Source: Pseudaquabacterium terrae
Lineage (GTDB): Bacteria > Pseudomonadota > Gammaproteobacteria > Burkholderiales > Burkholderiaceae_C
Length of the DNA stretch: 64,000 nucleotides
Reading direction: 5' to 3'
Assembly (NCBI RefSeq): GCF_013266755.1
Contig: NZ_JABRWJ010000004.1
Span: forward strand, 372,001 to 436,000
The position numbers and the translations under genes are program-made. Within the stretch, counting starts at the first letter, position 1; each line of letters starts with the position of its first letter. The notes beneath the pieces were generated by a model. The model was given only the letters and a program-made list of their open reading frames with translations, did no database searches and had not been told where the DNA came from. This document shows, piece by piece, positions 8,808-16,505 of the stretch.

Positions 8808-10277
8808 ATGACCACCATGGACTTTCGCGTCGAACACCGGCAGCAGCAGACGCTGTCGCCCCGGCTGCAGCACGCGGTGCGCCTGCTGCAGATGTCGTCG
8901 CTCGATTTTGCGCAGGTCGTGCACGAAGTGCTCGGCCGCAACCCCTTCCTCGAAGACGAAGCGCTGATGTCGGACGGCTCGAACGGCACTGCCGCTGCGC
9001 CGGCCGATGAGACCGCTGGGGCGGACGCCGGGCTCGACGAGCGGATGGCGACCGCCGGTGCCGCCGACCAGGCGCTCGAGATGCCCGCCGGCGCCGCCGG
9101 CGAGGACGAGCGCGAGTCCTGGCAGGGCGATGGCAGCAGCCGGCTGCGCCGCGCCGACGACGGCGAGATGAGCGCGATGGAAATGCTCGCGTCGGAGCCG
9201 TCGCTGCAGGCCGAGCTGCATGCCCAGGTCGACCTGCTGCCGCTCGATTCGCGCGACCGGACGCTGGCCAAGTCGGTGATCGAGTCGCTCGACGACGACG
9301 GCTACCTGCGCACGCCGCTGGACGAGCTGGCGCGGCTGGTCGAGCTCGATCCGCCGGCCTCGCTGGCCGAGCTGCAGATCGCGCTGCGCCACGTGCAGGC
9401 GCTGGAGCCGGCCGGTGTCGCCGCGCGTGATGTCGCCGAATGCCTGAAGCTGCAGCTGCCGCTGATCGAATGCGAGGCGACGCGGCAGATCGCCGAAGTG
9501 ATCGTCACCGAGCACCTGAGCGCATTGGCCTCGCGCGACATCAATGGCCTGGCGCGCGCGCTGAACCGCCCGGTGGCCGAGGTGGAGGCGGTGTGCGAGC
9601 GCATTCGCCGGCTCGACCCGCGCCCGGGCTGGCGCTGCGGTGCCTCGCAGGTGCAGTACGTCGTGCCCGACGTCATCGTCAAGAAGATTCGCGGCGACTG
9701 GACCGTGCAGCTGAACCCGGCCATCGTGCCGAAGGTGCGGCTCAACGAGTCGTATGCCGAGCTGTTCCAGCGCCACCGCTGCAGCGACCATGGCGAGCTG
9801 GCCGCCCACCTGCAGGAAGCGCGCTGGACGCTGCGCAATGTCGAGCAGCGCTTCGCGACCATCGTGCTGGTGGCGCAGGCGATCGTGCGGCGCCAGCAGC
9901 ATTTCCTCGAGTTCGGCCCGATGGCGATGAAGCCGCTCGGGCTGCGCGAGATCGCCGACGAGGTGGGCCTGCACGAATCCACCGTTTCCCGGGTCACCAA
10001 CAACAAGTTCATGACCACGCCGCTGGGCGTGTTCGAGTTGAAGTACTTCTTCTCGCGGGCGCTGGTGTGTCCGAGCGGCCACGCCTGTTCGGGCACCGCG
10101 ATACGCGGCCTCATCAAGGACATGATCACCGCCGAGTCGTCGCACGATCCGCTGTCCGATGCAGAGATCGCGCGCCAGCTGGCCCGCCAGGGCTTGAAGG
10201 TCGCGCGCCGTACCGTCACCAAATACCGCCAGCTCCTGCGCATCGATGCCGTGGAGCGGCGCCGCAAACATGCTTGA
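8808..10277 (+). CDS. rpoN: RNA polymerase sigma-54 factor
   Basis: 489 residues, normal length for sigma-54. Region I is Q/L-rich (QQQTLSPRLQHAVRLLQMSS) and is followed by an acidic linker. The core-binding domain ends with the HTH IADEVGLHESTVSRVTNNKF, and the C-terminal RpoN box is ARRTVTKYRQLLRI, which reads the -24 element. It directs polymerase to GG-N10-GC promoters and needs an AAA+ activator such as the two NtrC-type proteins in this window. The usual neighbours of housekeeping rpoN (lptB upstream, hpf downstream) are absent, so this may be a second copy. ACCGGAGAACCC precedes the ATG. A short proline-rich gene overlaps its last codons. Confidence 0.95.
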   Translation: MTTMDFRVEHRQQQTLSPRLQHAVRLLQMSSLDFAQVVHEVLGRNPFLEDEALMSDGSNGTAAAPADETAGADAGLDERMATAGAADQALEMPAGAAGEDERESWQGDGSSRLRRADDGEMSAMEMLASEPSLQAELHAQVDLLPLDSRDRTLAKSVIESLDDDGYLRTPLDELARLVELDPPASLAELQIALRHVQALEPAGVAARDVAECLKLQLPLIECEATRQIAEVIVTEHLSALASRDINGLARALNRPVAEVEAVCERIRRLDPRPGWRCGASQVQYVVPDVIVKKIRGDWTVQLNPAIVPKVRLNESYAELFQRHRCSDHGELAAHLQEARWTLRNVEQRFATIVLVAQAIVRRQQHFLEFGPMAMKPLGLREIADEVGLHESTVSRVTNNKFMTTPLGVFELKYFFSRALVCPSGHACSGTAIRGLIKDMITAESSHDPLSDAEIARQLARQGLKVARRTVTKYRQLLRIDAVERRRKHA

Positions 10278-10449
10278 AACCCGCACCCCCGTGATTCCGC
10301 ACCAGGTCGAGCCCGGGCACGACCCTCATCCGCAGCCGCCGACCGATCCGGGCCACCGGCCCGATCCGCCGAAGAAGCACCCCGACACCGGCCCGCGCGA
10401 GCGGCCTGAAGGGCCGCGCAGCCAGGCCAAGAGCGGCCACGCCGTCTGA
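10270..10449 (+). CDS. small proline/histidine-rich protein overlapping rpoN
   Basis: 59 residues, MLETRTPVIPHQVEPGHDPH followed by repeated P/D/H/R-rich segments such as PPTDPGHRPDPPKKHPDTGP. The ATG lies inside the last codons of rpoN (8-nt overlap including the stop), so it is probably translationally coupled and cotranscribed. There is no domain or signal peptide. It belongs to the short proline-rich group of this window; function unknown. Confidence 0.6.
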   Translation: MLETRTPVIPHQVEPGHDPHPQPPTDPGHRPDPPKKHPDTGPRERPEGPRSQAKSGHAV

Positions 10450-10459
10450 GTTGGCCTGA

Positions 10460-10909
10460 TCAGGCCGCGGCGGCGCGCCGCACGTACAGGTTGTCCCACG
10501 CCTGCTGCTCGACCAGCGTGAAGCCGTGGCGCGCATAGAAGTGGTTCGAACGGCTGTCGCGCAGCGCGCCGACGTGCAGGTCGCGCTGCCGCGCATCGGC
10601 CTCGGCGAACAGGGCGGCGAGCACTGCGGCACCGAGGCCGGCGCCTTGCGCGTCAGGATGGATGTAGAGGTGGTCGAGCAGCCAGTGGCCGTCCGGCCGC
10701 TCGCGCAACACGACGAAGCCGACGCGGCCCTGCGCCGTGCGCACGTGCCGCGTGCAGCCGGCATCGAAGCGGTCGAGCAGGCGCCGGCGCGCGCGTTCGG
10801 GGTCGAAGCGGCCGAGGTGCTCGAGGCTCTCGCGCATCGCGGCCACCCGCAGCGCTGCCAGCGCGTCGGCATCGCCGGCGGCGGCGGGTTCGAACTCGAA
10901 AACGCTCAC
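10460..10909 (-). CDS. GNAT family N-acetyltransferase
   Basis: 149 residues with the acetyl-CoA-binding motif A (DHLYIHPDAQGAGLGAAVLAAL) and the motif B end (NHFYARHGFTLVEQQ) of Gcn5-related acetyltransferases. The substrate is not predictable. The GTG start at 10909 overlaps the stop of the upstream SDR gene as GTGA, indicating translational coupling at the end of a four-gene operon (MgtC-like, propeller protein, SDR, GNAT). Confidence 0.9.
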   Translation of the reverse strand: MSVFEFEPAAAGDADALAALRVAAMRESLEHLGRFDPERARRRLLDRFDAGCTRHVRTAQGRVGFVVLRERPDGHWLLDHLYIHPDAQGAGLGAAVLAALFAEADARQRDLHVGALRDSRSNHFYARHGFTLVEQQAWDNLYVRRAAAA

Positions 10910-11715
10910 TTCGCCCACCGCGTCGCGGCGCCGGCGATGCGCCGCAGCAGCCACTTCGGCGTCGCGCGGCCGCCGATGGTCGCCGCGAGGTTGGCGGCGC
11001 CCGGCACCTTGATCACCTGGCCGCGCTGGCAGGCGCGCCAGCCGTCGCGCGCGACGCGCATCACGTCGCCGACGACGAAGCTCGGCAGCCGCGCCAGCGT
11101 CGGGTTGCCCTCGACGGCGCTGCTCAGCATGCCGGTGGCGGTGATGCCGGGGCACAGCGCGGTGATCGTGACGCCGCTGCCGGCCAGCTCCTCGGCCAGC
11201 GATTCGGTCAGCGACAGCACGAAGGCTTTCGTCGCCGCGTAGGTGGCCAGCGTCGGCACCGGCTGGAAGGCGGCGATCGACGCGACGTTGAGCACGCGGC
11301 CATGGCCGCGCTTGACCATCGGCGGCAGCAGCTCGGCGAGCAGGCCGGTCAGCGCGCCGATGTTCAGGTCGATCAGCGCCTGGTGGCGCTCGGCCTTGGT
11401 CTCGGCGAAGGGCGCGTTCTCGAGGATGCCGGCGTTGTTGACCAGCACGTCGACGCTGATGCGGCGGCGCTTCAGCTCGGCCACCAGCGCCGCCGCGGCG
11501 CCCGGGCGGCCGAGGTCGGCCGGCAGCACGCGCACCGGCACGCCGTGCTCGGCGCCGAGCTCATCGGCCAGCGCCTGCAGCTTGTCGGCGCTGCGCGCCA
11601 CCAGCACCAGCGCGCAGCCGTCGGCCGCGGCGCAATGGGCGATCGCCTCGCCGATGCCGCCGGAAGCGCCGGTGATCAGCACCGTGTCTCGGCGCGGTTT
11701 GTCGGTGGTGGCCAT
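10906..11715 (-). CDS. SDR family oxidoreductase
   Basis: 269 residues. Cofactor motif TGASGGIGEA at about residue 17, NNAG near 93, catalytic Ser in NVASIAAF and YAATK follow, a classical short-chain dehydrogenase with NADP preference likely. The C-terminal 40 residues (VPGAANLAATIGGRATPKWLLRR) resemble the DltE/YqjQ-like subgroup. The ATG at 11715 has GAGGAGGAG upstream. It is third in the operon, starting 31 nt after the propeller gene. Confidence 0.9.
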   Translation of the reverse strand: MATTDKPRRDTVLITGASGGIGEAIAHCAAADGCALVLVARSADKLQALADELGAEHGVPVRVLPADLGRPGAAAALVAELKRRRISVDVLVNNAGILENAPFAETKAERHQALIDLNIGALTGLLAELLPPMVKRGHGRVLNVASIAAFQPVPTLATYAATKAFVLSLTESLAEELAGSGVTITALCPGITATGMLSSAVEGNPTLARLPSFVVGDVMRVARDGWRACQRGQVIKVPGAANLAATIGGRATPKWLLRRIAGAATRWAK

Positions 11716-11746
11716 GCTCGTCTCCTCCTCGGTCGAGGCGGGCAGG

Positions 11747-12691
11747 TTAACGCAGCGGCAGCACCACCCGCCACAGGCACGCCGCGCGCGCCGGATCGTC
11801 GGCATCGCTGACCAGGCAGGCCCACAGCCGCCGGCCATCGGCCTGCACCGCGATGCCTTCGATCTTGTCGTGGCCGGCGAGGCGCCACTGCGTCCCCAGC
11901 CGGCCCTGCGCATTCACGAGGCCGATCACCGAGCCGGCGCAGGCGCCATCGAGGTAGGGGTCGTCGGTGTCCTCGGCCGCCGCGGTGTAGGCCCAGCCGC
12001 CGCCGGGCAGCGCGGCGGCGTCGGTGAAGCCGAGCGCCAGGCCATCGAGCCGGCCGAGGTCGTAGCGCACCTCGTCGAGCGGGGCCAGCGTGTGAATGCG
12101 GCCGTCGAGCAGCGCGCGCAGGTCGTGCGCGCGGTAGTGCAGCGCGGCGTTCGGCGAGCCGGCCTGCGTGCCGCGCTGCAGCAGCACGAAGGATTCACCG
12201 AGCAGCAGCGCGCCTTCGAGGTTGAGGTCGGCGTAGCGTTCGCGCAGCGGTGCGATCAGGCCGGACAGGTCGATCACTTCGGCGGCACCGGCGGGCGCGC
12301 CCGCACGATCCAGGCGCAGCAGCGCGCCGCGTTCACGCTGCGGCCGCGAGCCCGAACCCCATGCCAGCAGTGCGCCGTGCGGCGCCGCGCCCCAGGGCGG
12401 CAGCTGCAGCAGCGCTTCGCAATCCGGCTTCACGCGCTTGCGCTCGGTGGCATCGGCCGGCAGTGCGCCCTCGAACAGCGGCAGCAGCCGGCCCGGCGCG
12501 CTGGCGTCGTCGAACACCGCCAGGTGGTGCTCGTCATCGGCGACGACGAAGACGCGGCCGGCATGGCAGACCAGCCCGCTGGCCGCGCTGACATGCGGCT
12601 GCGCGCGCGGATGCGTGGCGGCGTCGAGCGTCAGCGCGCGCAGCAGCTGCGGCTTCAGCGCGGCCGTGGCGCGCCGCTGATCAGCGCCCAT
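11747..12691 (-). CDS. conserved protein with predicted beta-propeller fold
   Basis: 314 residues with recurring strand-turn patterns (SGLVCHAGRVFVVADDEHHLAVF, DLNLEGALLLGESFVLLQRG, DKIEGIAVQADGRRLWACLVSDADD) typical of esterase-like or SMP-30-like propellers. It has no signal peptide and no recognised catalytic set. I do not recognise a named family with confidence. Its ATG overlaps the end of the MgtC-like gene by 11 nt, so the two are cotranscribed. Confidence 0.75.
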   Translation of the reverse strand: MGADQRRATAALKPQLLRALTLDAATHPRAQPHVSAASGLVCHAGRVFVVADDEHHLAVFDDASAPGRLLPLFEGALPADATERKRVKPDCEALLQLPPWGAAPHGALLAWGSGSRPQRERGALLRLDRAGAPAGAAEVIDLSGLIAPLRERYADLNLEGALLLGESFVLLQRGTQAGSPNAALHYRAHDLRALLDGRIHTLAPLDEVRYDLGRLDGLALGFTDAAALPGGGWAYTAAAEDTDDPYLDGACAGSVIGLVNAQGRLGTQWRLAGHDKIEGIAVQADGRRLWACLVSDADDPARAACLWRVVLPLR

Positions 12692-13187
12692 CGCGGCGTT
12701 CGGTCGGGCGCGGAATCAGCGCCAGGATCACCAGCGCGATCAGCGTCGCGGCCACCGCGGTGGTGTCGCGGCCCATGCCGCAGGCAATGCCGATCGCCGC
12801 CGTCATCCACACGCCCGCCGCGGTGGTCAAGCCTTGCACCTGGTCCTGATCCTGGGCGGGCGGGCCCTCTCGTGACGCATGCTTGATGATCGCGCCGGCG
12901 CCGAGGAAGCCGATGCCGGTGACGATGCCCTGGACCACGCGGCTCAGGTCGGCCAGCGGCATGCCGGCCTGCAGCGGCACCAGCACCAGCATCGCCGCGC
13001 CGATCGCCACCAGCATGTGCGTGCGCACGCCGGCTGCCTTGCCTTGCCTTTCGCGCTCGTAGCCCAGCAGGCCGCCGAGCAGTGCCGCGAGCAGCAGGCG
13101 CACCAGCAGTTGCGTCAGGTGGGCGATGTCCGCCAGGTCGGAGAACTCGGATCGCAGGGTGGCGATCACCGTGTCGAAGACGGTCAT
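12681..13187 (-). CDS. MgtC/SapB family membrane protein
   Basis: 168 residues with the MgtC N-terminal domain. Hydrophobic helices LLVRLLLAALLGGLLGYERE, THMLVAIGAAMLVLVP, QGIVTGIGFLGAGAIIKH and GLTTAAGVWMTAAIGIACGMG match the family pattern. There is no C-terminal ACT-like domain, so it is a short form (SapB/YhiD-like), an inner-membrane protein linked in relatives to magnesium limitation and acid tolerance. AAAGG precedes the ATG at 13187. It heads a four-gene operon, and the near-palindromic sigma-54-like element at 13213 could drive it in its weaker orientation. Confidence 0.9.
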   Translation of the reverse strand: MTVFDTVIATLRSEFSDLADIAHLTQLLVRLLLAALLGGLLGYERERQGKAAGVRTHMLVAIGAAMLVLVPLQAGMPLADLSRVVQGIVTGIGFLGAGAIIKHASREGPPAQDQDQVQGLTTAAGVWMTAAIGIACGMGRDTTAVAATLIALVILALIPRPTERRDGR

Positions 13188-13212
13188 GCAAGGCCTTTCG
13201 TGGCGCGGGGCG

Positions 13213-13228
13213 TGGCACGGCGCTTGCC
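13213..13228 (+). promoter_or_regulatory. sigma-54 type promoter (consensus), possibly bidirectional
   Basis: TGGCACGGCGCTTGCC is a full consensus match on the plus strand, with a predicted start near 13239 and a 29-nt leader to the small ORF at 13268. Read on the minus strand it gives CGGCAAG-CGCC-GTGCC, a weaker match with start near 13203 for the MgtC-like gene at 13187. Confidence 0.75.
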
Positions 13229-13267
13229 GCGCCGTGAGTCTCGCGCAACCTTCGGGAGGCAACCGCC

Positions 13268-13396
13268 ATGCCGCGCCCTCATGCACCGCCGCCCAGGGTG
13301 GCCGCGCCGCCTCCGGATCCCTTTCCGCCGCCCCCACCACCCCCCCCCCCCCCGCCTGAGCTGCGCGCCGCCGGGTCGAGCGCGTCGACCAGGTAG
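13268..13396 (+). CDS. small proline-rich ORF hidden under the LysR gene
   Basis: 42 residues, MPRPHAPPPRVAAPPPDPF followed by a run of 12 prolines and a short polar tail. GGGAGG lies 8 nt before the ATG and a consensus sigma-54 element 40 nt upstream, so promoter, ribosome site and start are all in register. The whole ORF except 11 nt lies antisense to the 3' end of the LysR gene. It crosses a 14-C homopolymer; one extra C would end it after about 30 residues, right after the proline run. Confidence 0.45.
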   Translation: MPRPHAPPPRVAAPPPDPFPPPPPPPPPPPELRAAGSSASTR

Positions 13397-14280
13397 TCGA
13401 CGAAGGCGCGCAGGCGCAGCGGCATGTGGCGCTGCGCCGGGTAGAGGATCGAGAACGGCCGCGAGCGCCCGCCGAAGGGCTGCAGCACTTCGACCAGCGT
13501 GCCCTGCCGCAGGTCTTGCTCGACGATGAAGCGGTAGGTCTGCGCCAGGCCGGCGCCGGCGCGTGCCAGCGTGCAGGTGCCGAGGATGTCATCGGTGCAG
13601 GTGGTGCCGCCCTGCGTCGCGGTCTCGACGTCGCGGCCGCCGTCGCGGAACTCCCAGGGCACCAACTGGCCCGAGCTCGGCAGCCGGAACTGGATGCAGT
13701 CGTGCTGCGCCAGGTCGTCCAGCGTTTGTGGCCGCCCCTGCCGGCGCAGGTAGGCGGGGCTGCCGACGACGACCAGGTCGGCATCCATCAGCTTGCGCGC
13801 GATCAGCCCCGAGTCCGGCTGCGCCCGTGCGCGGATCGCCATGTCCAGCCCCTCGGCGGTGAAGTCGACGTTGCGGTTGCTCAGCTGCACCTCGATCTGC
13901 AGCTTCGGATAACGCGCACGAAACGCGGGCAGCAGCGGCAGCACGCGGTAGTGGCCGAAGGTCGTCGGCAGGCTGATGCGCAGCAGGCCCGCCGGCTCGG
14001 CCTGCTGCCCGGTGAGCGCGCGCTCGGCGTCGAGCAGCTGGTTCAGCGCCTGCTTGCATTGCACGAAGTAGGCGAGGCCACCGTCGGTCAATCGCACCTT
14101 GCGCGTGCTGCGCACGAACAGGCGCACCTGCAGCCGCTCTTCCAGCCGGGCCATCGACCGGCTGACGGCCGCCGGCGTCAGCCCGGCCTGCCTGGCCGCG
14201 GCGGTGAAGCTCTCGAGCTCCGCCGACAGGCAGAACAGCTCGATGCTGCCCAGCATCACCTCGCCGAATTGCCGCGCCAT
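13279..14280 (-). CDS. LysR family transcriptional regulator
   Basis: 333 residues. N-terminal winged HTH (ESFTAAARQAGLTPAAVSRSMARLEERL) and a LysR substrate domain (RISLPTTFGHYRVLPLLPAF) of the DNA-binding, tetrameric type. The family core ends at about DALDPAARSS. The last 27 residues are a glycine run plus GKGSGGGAATLGGGA encoded across a poly-G tract and are atypical, suggesting slippage or a sequencing error in the homopolymer. It is divergent from the flavodoxin operon at 14387, the classical layout for a LysR target. The intergenic region is AT-rich. Confidence 0.92.
   Translation of the reverse strand: MARQFGEVMLGSIELFCLSAELESFTAAARQAGLTPAAVSRSMARLEERLQVRLFVRSTRKVRLTDGGLAYFVQCKQALNQLLDAERALTGQQAEPAGLLRISLPTTFGHYRVLPLLPAFRARYPKLQIEVQLSNRNVDFTAEGLDMAIRARAQPDSGLIARKLMDADLVVVGSPAYLRRQGRPQTLDDLAQHDCIQFRLPSSGQLVPWEFRDGGRDVETATQGGTTCTDDILGTCTLARAGAGLAQTYRFIVEQDLRQGTLVEVLQPFGGRSRPFSILYPAQRHMPLRLRAFVDYLVDALDPAARSSGGGGGGGGGGGKGSGGGAATLGGGA
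13340..13353. repeat. 14-base C homopolymer (plus strand)
   Basis: An uninterrupted run of 14 C just after CCCCCACCAC. It lies in the 3' end of the LysR gene and in the small proline-rich ORF. Length changes would shift both frames, and it is also a common place for sequencing error. Confidence 0.85.
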
Positions 14281-14386
14281 GGATTACGCTGTGTAATTTC
14301 AGATGATAGATTGGTTCAGTTTATCAACATGAAGATCATCAATAAGCTGTCGCTCATCGACCCACCAGACCCCCAAGGACGCGGAC
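14281..14386. promoter_or_regulatory. AT-rich divergent LysR/flavodoxin control region
   Basis: A 106-bp intergenic region clearly richer in A+T than its flanks, with TATCAACATGAAGATCATCA and TGATAGATTGG. LysR proteins bind such regions through T-N11-A dyads. I see candidate TGATAGATTGGTTCA segments but cannot define one operator. Confidence 0.45.
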
Positions 14387-14947
14387 ATGAGCACCGACAT
14401 CACGATCGTCTTCCACAGCGGCTACGGCCACACGCAGAAGGTGGCGCAGGCCATCGCCGAGGGCAGCGGCGGCACGCTGCTGGCCGTCGACCAGCAGGGC
14501 AACCTGCCCGCCGGCGGCTGGGCGCAGCTGGGCGCCTCGCGCGCCATCGTCTTCGGCTCGCCGACCTACATGGGCAACGTCAGCTGGCAGTTCAAGAAGT
14601 TCATCGACGCCAGCTCCGAGGTGTGGATGAAGCAGGGCTGGAAGAACAAGCTCGCCGCCGCCTTCACCAACAGCGCCGGCATCAACGGCGACAAGCTGTC
14701 TGCCCTGTACACCTTGTTCACGCTGTCGCAGCAGCAGGGCATGCTGTGGGTCGGCACCGGCATGATGCCGAGCAACAGCAAGGCCGCTGTGCGCAGCGAT
14801 GTCAACTACCTGGCCGCGTTCTCCGGGCTGATGACGGCGACGCCGGCCGACGCGTCGACCGACGAGATGGTCGACGGCGACCTGGCAACGGCGCGCCTGT
14901 TCGGCGAGCGCATCGCGCAGGTCGTGCGCGGCATCACGCTCGGCTGA
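14387..14947 (+). CDS. flavodoxin family protein (WrbA-like)
   Basis: 186 residues. The FMN phosphate loop HSGYGHTQKVAQ is at residues 11-22 and the second flavin loop is GSPTYMGNVSWQFKKF near 64-80, with TNSAGINGDK next; this is the WrbA/NAD(P)H:quinone oxidoreductase arrangement. It likely reduces quinones or carries electrons in the cytoplasm. It starts the short operon divergent from the LysR regulator, with the NTF2-like gene 5 nt downstream. Confidence 0.9.
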   Translation: MSTDITIVFHSGYGHTQKVAQAIAEGSGGTLLAVDQQGNLPAGGWAQLGASRAIVFGSPTYMGNVSWQFKKFIDASSEVWMKQGWKNKLAAAFTNSAGINGDKLSALYTLFTLSQQQGMLWVGTGMMPSNSKAAVRSDVNYLAAFSGLMTATPADASTDEMVDGDLATARLFGERIAQVVRGITLG

Positions 14948-14952
14948 AAGAC

Positions 14953-15342
14953 ATGGACACGCCCACGACCGAATTCGACGCCGTCGCCGCGGTGATCCAG
15001 CTGTACTTCGACGGCCTGCATCACAGCGACACCGCGCGTCTGCGCCGCGTCTTTCATCCGCTGGCACGTTACTACTGCGCCACCGACGGCACGCTGCTGC
15101 ACCTGTCGATGGACGAGTACTTTCCGGTCGTCGACCAGCGCCCGTCGCCGGCCAGCCGCGGCCTCGTGCGCAGCGATCGCCTCCTGGCAATCGAGTTCGC
15201 CGGGCCGGTGACGGCCTTCGTCAAGGCCGAGTGCTCGATCGCGCCGAAGGACTTCATCGACTTGCTGACGCTGGTCAAGCTCGACGGCCGCTGGCAGATC
15301 GTCGCCAAGGTCTTCCACTACACGCTCGACGCCGCGGGATGA
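14953..15342 (+). CDS. nuclear transport factor 2 (SnoaL-like) family protein
   Basis: 129 residues with the cone-fold pattern of NTF2-like proteins: VAAVIQLYFDGLHHSDTARLRRVFHPLARYY, then KAECSIAPKDFIDLLTLVKLDGRWQIVAKVFHYTL. Members of this subgroup are often annotated as putative lumazine-binding. No catalytic role can be assigned. It is cotranscribed with the flavodoxin gene (5-nt gap). Confidence 0.88.
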   Translation: MDTPTTEFDAVAAVIQLYFDGLHHSDTARLRRVFHPLARYYCATDGTLLHLSMDEYFPVVDQRPSPASRGLVRSDRLLAIEFAGPVTAFVKAECSIAPKDFIDLLTLVKLDGRWQIVAKVFHYTLDAAG

Positions 15343-15353
15343 GGCGGGCGGCG

Positions 15354-16049
15354 CTACAGCGTGCGCAGCTCCGACTTGACGTACCACGACCCGATCTGCA
15401 CGCCGTTCCATTGCAGCGCCACATGCGGGCCTTGCACGGCCGGGCTGAGCGCCAGTGGCCTGAACAGGCCCACGCACTCGCCGCCCGCGTCGCGCACGCT
15501 GTCGTAGGCGACGCCCCAGCTGCCCAGCGCGCGCAACCGGGCACCCATCGCCTGCGATGCGGCGTAGCTGTCGGGGTCGTAGACCGCGGGCAGCTTCGAG
15601 ACCAGCCCGCGCAGGTCGTGCAGCGGCTGCTTCACCGTCGCCTTGTAGCAGCGCATGTCGATCTCGATCGGCGGCTCGCGGGTGGCGGCGAGGAAGCGCG
15701 CCTGGTGAAAGCTGACCTCGCGCACCGCGGTCTCGAGCGACCTGCCGGCGTAGTACACGCCATGGCTGCCGTCGCTGAAGCGCGAGCCCATCGGGTTGAG
15801 GTGGGTGAACGCGGCCATGACTGCGCTGCTGCCGGGGCCGCTCATGCGCTCGCCGGGCGGCACCAGCGAGATTTCGCCCACCTCCTGGCGCAGGCGCGGA
15901 TTGGTGAGGGCCTCGATGGCATAGACCACTTCCAGGTCCAACGGATCGGCCACGCGCTCGAACAGGCCGATCGGCGGAAAGCGGCTGGGAATGAGGCGGT
16001 GGGTGGCGCCCCAATCGAGCTCGACGACCGGTACGTTCTTCGGACTCAA
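15354..16049 (-). CDS. RES domain toxin
   Basis: 231 residues. The RES family core is visible: HRLIPSRFPPIGLFERV, RFSDGSHGVYYAGRSLETAVREVSFH (Arg, Ser and Tyr positions of the family) and a distal DSVRDAGGECVGLF. Known RES toxins degrade NAD+. The TTG start at 16049 overlaps the antitoxin stop as TTGA, typical of translational coupling in this type II system. Confidence 0.88.
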   Translation of the reverse strand: MSPKNVPVVELDWGATHRLIPSRFPPIGLFERVADPLDLEVVYAIEALTNPRLRQEVGEISLVPPGERMSGPGSSAVMAAFTHLNPMGSRFSDGSHGVYYAGRSLETAVREVSFHQARFLAATREPPIEIDMRCYKATVKQPLHDLRGLVSKLPAVYDPDSYAASQAMGARLRALGSWGVAYDSVRDAGGECVGLFRPLALSPAVQGPHVALQWNGVQIGSWYVKSELRTL

Positions 16050-16459
16050 GCGCCGCCGCCGCGCACGGCATCGAGGTACTGGCGCACCTGGAACAGATCG
16101 GCCACGCGGCCGCCGAGCATGCGCGCCAGCGCCGGGCTGCCACCGAACAGCGGCGCGTCGTTGGGCTTGCGCAGCCAGGCATCGGCGCGCTCAGGCACCG
16201 GGAACAGCACGTGCAAGGCGGAGTAGATGCCGAAGACGTAGCTCAGCCGTTCGAGCGTGGCGGCGTCGAGCCGGGCGGGGTAGTCGCCGGCGCGCCAGGC
16301 GTAGAGGGTGGAGCGCTGAACGCCGAGCAGGGTCTGCTCTTCGGCGGCCGTCAGCGCCCAGGCCTTGCTGATGTTGAAGAAGGTGCGCAAGGCGGCGCCG
16401 GCTGCAGCAGCGGAATCGAGGGCCGGGGGCCTGGCGGGGGCGTGGACAGCTTGCGGCAT
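16046..16459 (-). CDS. antitoxin Xre/MbcA/ParS family
   Basis: 137 residues: an Xre-like helical N-terminal part (KAWALTAAEEQTLLGVQRSTLYAWRAGDY) and the C-terminal toxin-binding DUF2384 part (LFPVPERADAWLRKPNDAPLFGGSPALARML, then VRQYLDAVRGG). It neutralises the RES toxin downstream and should repress the operon. The start codon lies 2 nt from an 18-bp palindrome that is the probable operator. Confidence 0.9.
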   Translation of the reverse strand: MPQAVHAPARPPALDSAAAAGAALRTFFNISKAWALTAAEEQTLLGVQRSTLYAWRAGDYPARLDAATLERLSYVFGIYSALHVLFPVPERADAWLRKPNDAPLFGGSPALARMLGGRVADLFQVRQYLDAVRGGGA

Positions 16460-16460
16460 G

Positions 16461-16478
16461 CGTGGACTCTAGTCCACG
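16461..16478. promoter_or_regulatory. palindromic operator of the RES/Xre operon
   Basis: CGTGGACTCTAGTCCACG is a palindrome with 8-bp arms around a CT centre, immediately upstream of the antitoxin ATG at 16459. On the minus strand TTGAAT, 17 bp, TAGAGT reads as a -35/-10 pair whose -10 lies inside the palindrome, so antitoxin binding would block polymerase. The implied leader is close to zero. Confidence 0.7.
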
Positions 16479-16505
16479 AGTGGAATCGATTCAAGAATTT
16501 TCCGA

